From positions 15,685,001 through 15,749,000 of the forward strand of contig JARWIR010000018.1 of the NCBI GenBank assembly GCA_029959085.1: a DNA stretch of 64,000 bases, read 5' to 3'. Within the stretch, counting starts at the first letter, position 1. Each line of letters begins with the position of its first letter. The notes beneath the pieces were generated by a model. It was not told the origin of the DNA. It ran no database searches and saw only the letters and a program-made list of their open reading frames with translations. Shown here one piece after another: positions 45,203-52,011 of this stretch. The stretch comes from Nemophila menziesii (lineage: Eukaryota > Streptophyta > Magnoliopsida > Boraginales > Hydrophyllaceae). A program made the translations under genes and the position numbers.

Positions 45203-46220
45203 GTGCTTTTTATGGGTCTTTTGGTAGCCTCTTTTGTGTTTTCAAGCGATTTTTCGGACTTTTTTAATCGTCCTTTTTTCGGGTTTTCAGGGCCTCGTCG
45301 TGCTTTTTACGGGTTTTTGAGGGGGGTGCCAGGGTTTTCGGGGGTCGTTAGGGGGTTCCGAGGGGTTCTGGGAGGGTCTCCAAAGTGCTTTTTGACGGTC
45401 CTTAAACGTATTTTTGGGCGTTTTTGGGGATATTGGGGGCTTTTCAAGGGGTCTTTTAGGGCCCTTGGGTGCTTTCCGAGGGGTTTTAGCGGTTTCGACG
45501 GTTTCTGGGGGTTCTGTTGGGGTTTTTAGGGGTTTTTGGTGCTTTTTATGGGTCTTTTGGGAGCCTCTTTTGTGTTTTCAAGCGATTTTTCGGGCTTTTT
45601 TAATCGTCCTTTTTTCGGGTTTTCAGGGCCTCGTCGTGCTTTTTACGGGTTTTTGAGGGGGGTGCCAGGGTTTTCGGGGGTCGTTAGCGGGTTCCGAGGG
45701 GTTCTGGGAGGGTCTCCAAAGTGCTTTTTGACGGTCCTTAAACGTATTTTTGGGCGTTTTTTGGGATATTGGGGGCTTTTCAAGGGGTCTTTTAGGGACC
45801 TTGGGTGCTTTCCGGGGGTTTTTTGACGTTTCGACGGGTTCTGGGGGGTTATTTCGGGGTTTCCGGGGGTTCTGTTGGGGTTTTTAGGGGTTTTTGGTGC
45901 TTTTTATGGGTCTTTTGGGAGCCTCTTTTGTGTTTTCAAGCGATTTTTTGGACTTTTTTAATCGTCATTTTTTCGGGTTTTCAGGGCCTCGTCGTGCTTT
46001 TTACGGGTTTTTGAGGGGGGTGCCAGGGTTTTCGGGGGTCGTTAGGGGGTTCCGAGGTGTTTTGGGGGGGTCTCCAAAGTGCTTTTTGACGGTCCTTAAA
46101 CGTATTTTTGGGCGTTTTTGGGGATATTGGGGGCTTTTCAAGGGGTCTTTTATGGCCCTTGGGTGCTTTCCGGGGGTTTTTAGACGTTTCGAGGGTTCTG
46201 GGGGGTTATTTCGGGGTTTC
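45203..46220 (+). repeat. HOR-5 copy interrupted by the retrotransposon
   Basis: Three monomers of the HOR-5 order, with the second and third of the four-monomer unit apparently merged: CGGGCTTTTTTAATC is followed by GTTTTTTGGGATATT without the expected intervening monomer. The last monomer (TTTTATGGCCC type) stops at GGGGTTTC where the element begins. Its remainder and the next monomer (CTTTCCGAGGGG type) follow the 3' LTR, as expected from the intact HOR-5 copies at 37-40 kb. Confidence 0.72.
46216..46220. other. Target-site duplication, left copy (GTTTC)
   Basis: Five bases GTTTC directly before the TG of the 5' LTR, repeated at 51974-51978 directly after the CA of the 3' LTR. A five-base duplication is usual for plant LTR retrotransposon integration. 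The uninterrupted satellite reads CGGGGTTTCTGGGGGTTCTG at this point, so the insertion site is fully explained. Confidence 0.95.
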
Positions 46221-46560
46221 TGTTGGCATATAGCCTCCCTTAATAGGTTGTTTTAATGTGACAAATCCTCTTGTGTTTAGTGTGCTAATTACCTTTGTTA
46301 TATACATTCTATCTTGCACTCTAATTCATCAAAAAGAGCATCTTTATCATTTAGATCAAAGCTTTTTTGTTTTATCTTAAGAAACTAATTCTCATACAAA
46401 TGCTATTAACTTTATCTTTGTGTACATTGAGAATTAGCTTTAGTGATCAACTACAAAGTGTATAAGAATGATGTCCTCTACAACTCTCGTGAAGAAAGCT
46501 TTCCAATCCGAGCATCATAGTAAAAGATATACTCACTAGAAGGTGTTTTAAACCTTTGGT

Positions 46561-46886
46561 GCGGTACACCGGAGTACACCTACGGTACACCGCAATACCA
46601 CGGACCAAAGCACGGTGCATAGACCAGTCCGACCAGAGAGCTAAGTTTCTACGCGGTACACCGGACGGAAACGCGGTACACCGCAGCATCCCGGACCAGT
46701 CCCACGGTGCACTAGATGGCCCGACCAGTAAGCTCAGAAAAACTGCACGGTACACCGGACCTTTGTCACGGTACACCGGACCACTACACGGAGCAGGCAT
46801 GCGGTACAGTACATAGTCCGACCAGTAAGCTCAAAAGTCAGTCGAACAGTCACGCGGTGCACCGGACCCTACCCGCGGTACACCGC
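46561..46886. promoter_or_regulatory. Cluster of near-palindromic CGGTACACCG motifs in the 5' LTR
   Basis: Eight copies of CGGTRCACCG lie at 46562, 46583, 46654, 46674, 46748, 46769, 46855 and 46876. The outer arms (GCGGT and ACCGC) are complementary around a two-base centre. Related CGGTGCAC and GACCAGTAAGCTC pieces lie between them. The cluster is GC- and CpG-rich inside an AT-rich LTR and sits upstream of the TATA candidates, the position expected of an upstream control region. Palindromic motif clusters have been described in Sirevirus LTRs; a regulatory function here is inferred. Confidence 0.7.
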
Positions 46887-46993
46887 ACGACAGGGTTTCA
46901 GCTCTATTACTAGAGGACAAAGCTTATATCCGTTGGAGAGAAAATAGATCCGTTAGATAGAAGCTTATATGACCGTTGGGAGCATTTTGCAGC

Positions 46994-47000
46994 TATATAT
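46994..47000 (+). promoter_or_regulatory. TATA-box candidate in the 5' LTR (TATATAT)
   Basis: TATATAT about 110 bp downstream of the CGGTACACCG cluster. Only composition and position support it; 47525-47531 is an alternative. Confidence 0.35.
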
Positions 47001-47290
47001 TGAAGGTCTTTCAAGGCTACAATGACACCTTCAACCCATATACACTTAGGGGCTTAATTGTTATCATCCAAGAAGGTGTCAAGAGCTTCATAGTTCATAT
47101 CCACTCAATTAAGGAGTTAATCCAAGGAGCTATCAAAGTTATTATCTACTCAAAGAGGAGTTTACAAGCTTATAGTCATATCTACTCTTTAGGAGATTAT
47201 CTAGCAAAGTTGTTTGCACCCCTTTAAACACTTTGTATCTATCCTCTTAAGTCTAGGTCTTGTAATAGATAGATTAAGAGAGAATTCAAG

Positions 47291-47392
47291 TATAGGGAGT
47301 ATACTTGGTATCCTTGTGTTGAGATAGCATAAGTGTTTGAGTATCGGGAGTATACTTGGTGTCCTTGTGTTGCGATAGCACAAGTGTTTGTC
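47291..47392 (+). repeat. 51-bp tandem duplication in the 5' LTR
   Basis: Two adjoining 51-bp copies (47291-47341 and 47342-47392) differing at four positions. Each contains the palindrome AGTATACT and CTTGTGTTG. The same pair is in the 3' LTR at 51415-51516. Confidence 0.85.
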
Positions 47393-47524
47393 CTTCGTGT
47401 TATCGAAGAGGTTGTAAGGGTTATTGTGTTCTCGACCCGGTTAAGAGAGACACGGGAGCTTAGTGAAAAGCTTGAAATCCTAAGGAGGCTTCCTTAGGTA
47501 GTGGATGTAGGGAAACCGAACCAC

Positions 47525-47531
47525 TATAAAT
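47525..47531 (+). promoter_or_regulatory. TATA-box candidate in the 5' LTR (TATAAAT)
   Basis: TATAAAT in the context GAACCACTATAAATCGTG, about 325 bp from the LTR end. It is a good match to a plant TATA box. If used, it would leave a short R-U5. No start site can be fixed from sequence. Confidence 0.4.
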
Positions 47532-47851
47532 CGTGTGTATCCTTCTATCCCTACTCTATTTACTTTCCGCACTTTATATGTTTGATAAAATGCTAGTATG
47601 AATATTGTGATATTGATTATCTAGTTTATCTAACATATTGCCATCTAGAGTTGTTAGAGATTAGAAACTCGTTTTACTTGTATCAATTATATATCGAACC
47701 TCTTAGCTTATCCATTGCATGATCCCTTAAGAGTTTGATATATTAGTTGACTTAGAAGTTTCTTTCTTAAACTTATAATTGTCCAAAAGATTTTTAATTA
47801 GGCATTAATCTTATTAGTAATCCTATTCACCCCCCCTCTAGGACTTTCAAT

Positions 47852-47864
47852 TGGTATCAGAGCC
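47852..47864 (+). other. Primer binding site, initiator-Met tRNA
   Basis: TGGTATCAGAGCC two bases after the LTR end. This is the standard plant complement to the 3' end of initiator methionine tRNA, used to prime minus-strand DNA synthesis, and is common in Ty1/copia elements. Confidence 0.93.
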
Positions 47865-49031
47865 TAACTCTACGTGAATAGCTTAACCGTTAGTAGAGTA
47901 AACGATTTGGAATCTAATCTTTTGGAAGAGTTGTTTTCTACACAACCTCCATTTTCTTGTAGGTAATCGTTACTTTGCTTGGAGGAAACAAATGGAAGAA
48001 TTAATATACGAAAGAACGCTTAAATCTCGAAAAAGGAAAATCCGGTGATTTCTTTTCTTTATCTCGTATATTATATTGCGTTTCCTCCTTATGGCTTGCG
48101 TTTTTAATTATGTTTTGGGTTGTGATTTGATTAGTTGTGTTTATCATGTTTTATCTTGGGATATTATCTTGTGATTCTTATCATTGTTTTAAATGTTATT
48201 AGTGTTATTGCATCTAATTCTCATGAATGATGTTTTTGCACTTTAGCTCCTAGATTTTTGGTAATTGCTTTTTAGTCCCCAAAATTTTCAAAATTGCACT
48301 TTGACCCCTCATAGTTATTATATTCTCCAAAGTGTCATAGTTTGGACTTCATAATCTTTCACTTGTAAAATTTGCCATTTTAGTTCATATCTTTGAAAAA
48401 TTGCATTTTTAGTCCCTACTATGTGAAATTGCTTTTTAGTCCCTCAACGATTATAAATTGCACTTTTTATTATTACAAGTTTTTATATCTTTTTAAAAGT
48501 GACTATTGATTGATAAAAGGGAAAAAGATCAAAGATATTAGTTTACACTTTCAAATCTTAATTTATCTTTGATCACAAATGTGCATTTTCATATGGGTGA
48601 GTTTTTAAAGAAATTGTTTTTCAAAAATGTTTTATGCATAGTATTATGGGAATTCTATCCATTATTGGTCATTAACTCATTTGCATGAATTTTCTTTGCT
48701 TACTATCTTTATGATGTGCTTCATTATGTGCTTATATGGTTTATTCCCTATTATGCTAATATCTTGTATAACTTGACCTTTTCATGCTTAAAATTGCTTA
48801 GTTTTTACATTGGGTCTCTTTGTACTTTTTAGAAAATATAGGGGTATTTATGAAATAAACTGCTTTATGTGTTTTCGGGATTTCCACGTTGAATCTTTTC
48901 AAAACAAAAGCGTTTTTAGTTGTTTTAAAATATCTCTATACTATTGGGGTGTTTTCGTATTAACTTCGGGTGTTTATGCAAATTGCCTATTTTCTAAATC
49001 TCTCTTCTTACCCTTTTAGTCGAGCAGTTGT

Positions 49032-49064
49032 GCGGTGCACCGCAACAATGGTCCGGTACACCGC
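49032..49064. other. Internal copy of the LTR palindromic motifs
   Basis: GCGGTGCACCGC at 49032-49043 is a perfect 12-bp palindrome. CCGGTACACCGC follows at 49053-49064. Both match the motif class of the LTR cluster but lie in the middle of the internal domain, 2.1 kb from the LTR cluster. The surrounding sequence is AT-rich, so the patch stands out. Confidence 0.8.
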
Positions 49065-49212
49065 AATTCGGGGTTTTTTGTTCTATCTTACTTTTTGGTC
49101 CTTATTGGTTGAAAATATTGATTTTAGATCCCTATAGTTTGAACAAGTTGCATTTAGCTTTCTTATGCTTGAAAATTAGACCTAGGTCCCTATTGTCTTG
49201 AGAAAGTTATAC

Positions 49213-49346
49213 TTAGGTCCTTGAAGGTTTTCAAAATTGCATTTAGTCCCTAAAACATTTGAAAAATGCATCTTGACCCCCATATTTTTCAAAATTTAAA
49301 TTTTACCCCTAGATTTCTTAAAATCGGTTTTAATTGTTCTTATTGG
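49213..49346 (+). repeat. Diverged internal direct repeat, copy 1
   Basis: Runs from TTAGGTCCTTGAAGG to TTCTTATTGG. It aligns with 49619-49751 over its whole length, with shared blocks such as TTTTCAAAATTGC, TTTAGTCCCTAAA, CATCTTGACCC and GATTTCTTAAAAT. Divergence is much greater than between the LTRs, so the duplication predates this insertion. Confidence 0.8.
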
Positions 49347-49618
49347 GTGTTTTTAATCTTCATATTATCCTACTTGGTTATATTTGGATAATTGGTTTAG
49401 GAAGCTATGTGTCTAACTTGGATTATTGGTTATGTATGTTATATGTTAGATGCTTATTCTTTATGTTTCGGATATTTAAATGTGTTAATGGTGCTAACAT
49501 TTTCTTTGATAATATAGGTACTATTGCATCATTCATCCTTGATCTTATTCTATATTGTTTTATAGTCCCTTTAGTTTGTTCAATTAGTCTAAGTTCTTCA
49601 AATGGTTGAAAATTGCAT

Positions 49619-49751
49619 TTAGGTCCTTTGAAGTTTTTCAAAATTGCGTTTAGTCCCTAAACTTTTGGAAAATTCATCTTGACCCTTTTGCTTTTCAAAA
49701 ATGACAATTTACCCCATGATTTCTTAAAATTGATTCAAATATTCTTATTGG
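49619..49751 (+). repeat. Diverged internal direct repeat, copy 2
   Basis: Partner of 49213-49346, about 406 bp downstream. It leads directly into the first of the additional polypurine tracts. Confidence 0.8.
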
Positions 49752-49752
49752 T

Positions 49753-50261
49753 AAAAAGGGGAGAAATTATTGGTCAAACTTTTCAAAATTGAAACAAACA
49801 CTCTATGCATTTCGTGAGGGGGAGTTTTTAGTAAATTATCTTTAAAAACTAAAATGCTAGATTAATCGTTTGCACTAATCGTTTATCTTATAATTGCACT
49901 AATCGTTTGCATTGTTAGAAAGCTTATAAGATGAAAACCTATCGATCAAGAAGTTGGTAAAATGTCTCCATCCCTTATCTTTTTTATGCTTTGCAATTGT
50001 TGATCTTTGTGCATCTCAAATTAAGATGTTTTAATTGCTCTTTAACCTTTGATCTCTCTATGTTGTTTTTCAAAAATCTATTCACTTGAGTTTTTAGCTC
50101 TTCTATGATTATTTGCTTGATCTTATTATCCCGTCTTTTTGATGAAGACAAAGGGGGAGAAATATGTGCACTAAAACTTTCAAAATTGCATTTTTAAATA
50201 CTCACAAATGCATTTCACATCTTATATTCATGCTTACTTAAATGCTTATTGTGAGGGGGAG
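49753..50261 (+). other. Additional polypurine tracts upstream of the 3' LTR
   Basis: Four purine runs precede the true polypurine tract: AAAAAGGGGAGA at 49753-49764, GAGGGGGAG at 49816-49824, CAAAGGGGGAGA near 50149-50160 and GAGGGGGAG at 50253-50261. They alternate between an AAGGGGGAGAAAT form and a GTGAGGGGGAG form, each pair separated by CTTTCAAAATTG-type sequence, so the segment itself looks duplicated. Multiple such tracts are a known Sirevirus trait. Confidence 0.75.
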
Positions 50262-50330
50262 CTATATTTGATAAGAGCTTATACTTTCATATCATTCCTA
50301 AGGTGTTTTAGTGAAGGATTTGTCATCATC

Positions 50331-50342
50331 AAAAAGGGGGAG
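50331..50342 (+). other. Polypurine tract
   Basis: AAAAAGGGGGAG two bases before the 3' LTR, after CATCATC. It is correctly placed to prime plus-strand synthesis. Confidence 0.92.
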
Positions 50343-50344
50343 AT

Positions 50345-51973
50345 TGTTGGCATATAGCCTCCCTTAATAGGTTGTTTTAATGTGACAAATCCTCTTGTGT
50401 TTAGTGTGCTAATTACCTTTGTTATATACATTCTATCTTGCACTCTAATTCATCAAAAAGAGCATCTTTATCATTTAGATCAAAGCTTTTTTGTTTTATC
50501 TTAAGAAACTAATTCTCATACAAATGCTATTAACTTTATCTTTGTGTACATTGAGAATTAGCTTTAGTGATCAACTACAAAGTGTATAAGAATGATGTCC
50601 TCTACAACTCTCGTGAAGAAAGCTTTCCAATCCGAGCATCATAGTAAAAGATATACTCACTAGAAGGTGTTTTAAACCTTTGGTGCGGTACACCGGAGTA
50701 CACCTACGGTACACCGCAATACCACGGACCAAAGCACGGTGCATAGACCAGTCCGACCAGAGAGCTAAGTTTCTACGCGGTACACCGGACGGAAACGCGG
50801 TACACCGCAGCATCCCGGACCAGTCCCACGGTGCACTAGATGGCCCGACCAGTAAGCTCAGAAAAACTGCACGGTACACCGGACCTTTGTCACGGTACAC
50901 CGGACCACTACACGGAGCAGGCATGCGGTACAGTACATAGTCCGACCAGTAAGCTCAAAAGTCAGTCGAACAGTCACGCGGTGCACCGGACCCTACCCGC
51001 GGTACACCGCACGACAGGGTTTCAGCTCTATTACTAGAGGACAAAGCTTATATCCGTTGGAGAGAAAATAGATCCGTTAGATAGAAGCTTATATGACCGT
51101 TGGGAGCATTTTGCAGCTATATATTGAAGGTCTTTCAAGGCTACAATGACACCTTCAACCCATATACACTTAGGGGCTTAATTGTTATCATCCAAGAAGG
51201 TGTCAAGAGCTTCATAGTTCATATCCACTCAATTAAGGAGTTAATCCAAGGAGCTATCAAAGTTATTATCTACTCAAAGAGGAGTTTACAAGCTTATAGT
51301 CATATCTACTCTTTAGGAGATTATCTAGCAAAGTTGTTTGCACCCCTTTAAACACTTTGTATCTATCCTCTTAAGTCTAGGTCTTGTAATAGATAGATTA
51401 AGAGAGAATTCAAGTATAGGGAGTATACTTGGTATCCTTGTGTTGAGATAGCATAAGTGTTTGAGTATCGGGAGTATACTTGGTGTCCTTGTGTTGCGAT
51501 AGCACAAGTGTTTGTCCTTCATGTTATCGAAGAGGTTGTAAGGGTTATTGTGTTCTCGACCCGGTTAAGAGAGACACGGGAGCTTAGTGAAAAGCTTGAA
51601 ATCCTAAGGAGGCTTCCTTAGGTAGTGGATGTAGGGAAACCGAACCACTATAAATCGTGTGTATCCTTCTATCCCTACTCTATTTACTTTCCGCACTTTA
51701 TATGTTTGATAAAATGCTAGTATGAATATTGTGATATTGATTATCTAGTTTATCTAACATATTGCCATCTAGAGTTGTTAGAGATTAGAAACTCGTTTTA
51801 CTTGTATCAATTATATATCGAACCTCTTAGCTTATCCATTGCATGATCCCTTAAGAGTTTGATATATTAGTTGACTTAGAAGTTTCTTTCTTAAACTTAT
51901 AATTGTCCAAAAGATTTTTAATTAGGCATTAATCTTATTAGTAATCCTATTCACCCCCCCTCTAGGACTTTCA
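50345..51973 (+). repeat. 3' LTR (1629 bp)
   Basis: Same length and boundaries (TGTTGG to TTTCA) as the 5' LTR, offset 4124. The only difference I found is A at 51521 where the 5' LTR has G. It holds the same motif cluster (50685-51010), TATA candidates (51118-51124, 51649-51655) and 51-bp duplication (51415-51516). Any transcript started here would run into the G/T-rich strand of the satellite. Confidence 0.95.
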
Positions 51974-51978
51974 GTTTC
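51974..51978. other. Target-site duplication, right copy (GTTTC)
   Basis: GTTTC follows the terminal CA of the 3' LTR and matches 46216-46220. The satellite continues with TGGGGGTTCTGTTGGGG, as in uninterrupted monomers. Confidence 0.95.
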
Positions 51979-52011
51979 TGGGGGTTCTGTTGGGGTTTTT
52001 AGGGGTTTTTG

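Larger units (their letters stand above)
1..46220 (+). repeat. 358-bp satellite array, left block
   Basis: Continuous head-to-tail tandem array of a 358-bp monomer, about 129 monomer lengths, cut by the window edge on the left and by a retrotransposon on the right. The period is read directly from landmarks such as GCTTTTTATGGGTCTTTTGG, which recur at 358-bp steps (for example 26327, 26685, 27043). All copies have one orientation. The + strand is G/T-rich with G runs of 3-6 and T runs of 4-7. Two alleles segregate at several monomer positions: TTTGGGAGCC versus TTTGGTAGCC, CGTCGTGCTTTT versus CGTCGGGGTTTT, and TTTAGCGGTTTC versus TTTAGACGTTTC. No gene is supported anywhere in the block. I do not recognise the family by name. 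Chromosomal role (centromere, knob, subtelomere) cannot be decided from sequence alone. Confidence 0.97.
46221..47849 (+). repeat. 5' LTR (1629 bp)
   Basis: Starts TGTTGGCATATAGCC and ends CCCTCTAGGACTTTCA. It is matched base for base in length by the copy at 50345-51973 (offset 4124). By eye I found one difference, G at 47397 versus A at 51521, at a CpG (CG to CA), as expected from deamination of methylated cytosine on the other strand. The LTR holds an AT-rich first third, a GC-rich motif cluster (46561-46886), two TATA candidates (46994, 47525), and a 51-bp tandem duplication (47291-47392). The short frames inside it appear in both LTRs, have no recognisable product and are not called. Confidence 0.95.
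47850..50344 (+). other. Internal domain of the retrotransposon, no coding capacity
   Basis: 2495 bp of AT-rich sequence between the LTRs. After the primer site, a very short frame at 47992-48048 (18 codons, MEELIYERTLKSRKRKIR) follows GGAGGAAACAA and could be a remnant of a gag start, but nothing supports it beyond position. The rest has frequent stops in all frames. It contains a recurring degenerate phrase of the form AAATTGCATTTTAGTCCCT, a diverged direct repeat (49213/49619), one CGGTGCACCG motif patch (49032-49064), and five polypurine tracts toward the 3' end. Frames at 48810-49019, 49334-49609 and 49423-49641 are short and cross the repeats, and I do not call them genes. Confidence 0.85.
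46221..51973 (+). mobile_element. Complete non-autonomous LTR retrotransposon (LARD-type, Sirevirus-like)
   Basis: A 5753-bp element inserted in the satellite. It has two direct 1629-bp LTRs starting TGTTGG and ending TTTCA, an internal region of 2495 bp, a primer binding site two bases after the 5' LTR, and a polypurine tract directly before the 3' LTR. The internal region has no open frame longer than about 90 codons and no reverse transcriptase, integrase, protease or RNase H signature, so the element must borrow proteins from an autonomous relative. Known features of Sirevirus-type Ty1/copia elements are a Met-tRNA primer site, several polypurine tracts before the 3' LTR and palindromic motif clusters in the LTR; all three are visible. 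Family placement is inference because no coding domain exists to test it. A GTTTC duplication flanks the element. Confidence 0.93.

Noticed and set aside
1..46220. CRISPR array, because of the regular repetition.
   Set aside because: There are no unique spacers; the whole 358-bp unit repeats. The setting is a plant-type genome with an LTR retrotransposon.
46447..46800. 117-codon minus-strand frame and overlapping + strand frames in the 5' LTR, repeated in the 3' LTR at 50571-50924.
   Set aside because: They span the palindromic motif cluster, appear in both LTRs only because LTRs are identical, and have no recognisable domain.
46976..47227. 83-codon + strand frame in the LTR, repeated at 51100-51351.
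   Set aside because: Lies in LTR regulatory sequence across a TATA candidate, uses a non-ATG start, and no family is recognised.
49334..49609. 91-codon hydrophobic frame in the internal domain of the element.
   Set aside because: AT-rich sequence yields Phe/Leu/Ile-rich frames by chance. There is no gag, protease, integrase, RT or RNase H motif and no codon-usage support.
46221..51973. Two solo LTRs with unrelated sequence between them, instead of one element.
   Set aside because: A single GTTTC duplication flanks the outside, the primer site and polypurine tract are correctly placed inside, and the LTRs are almost identical, so it is one intact insertion.
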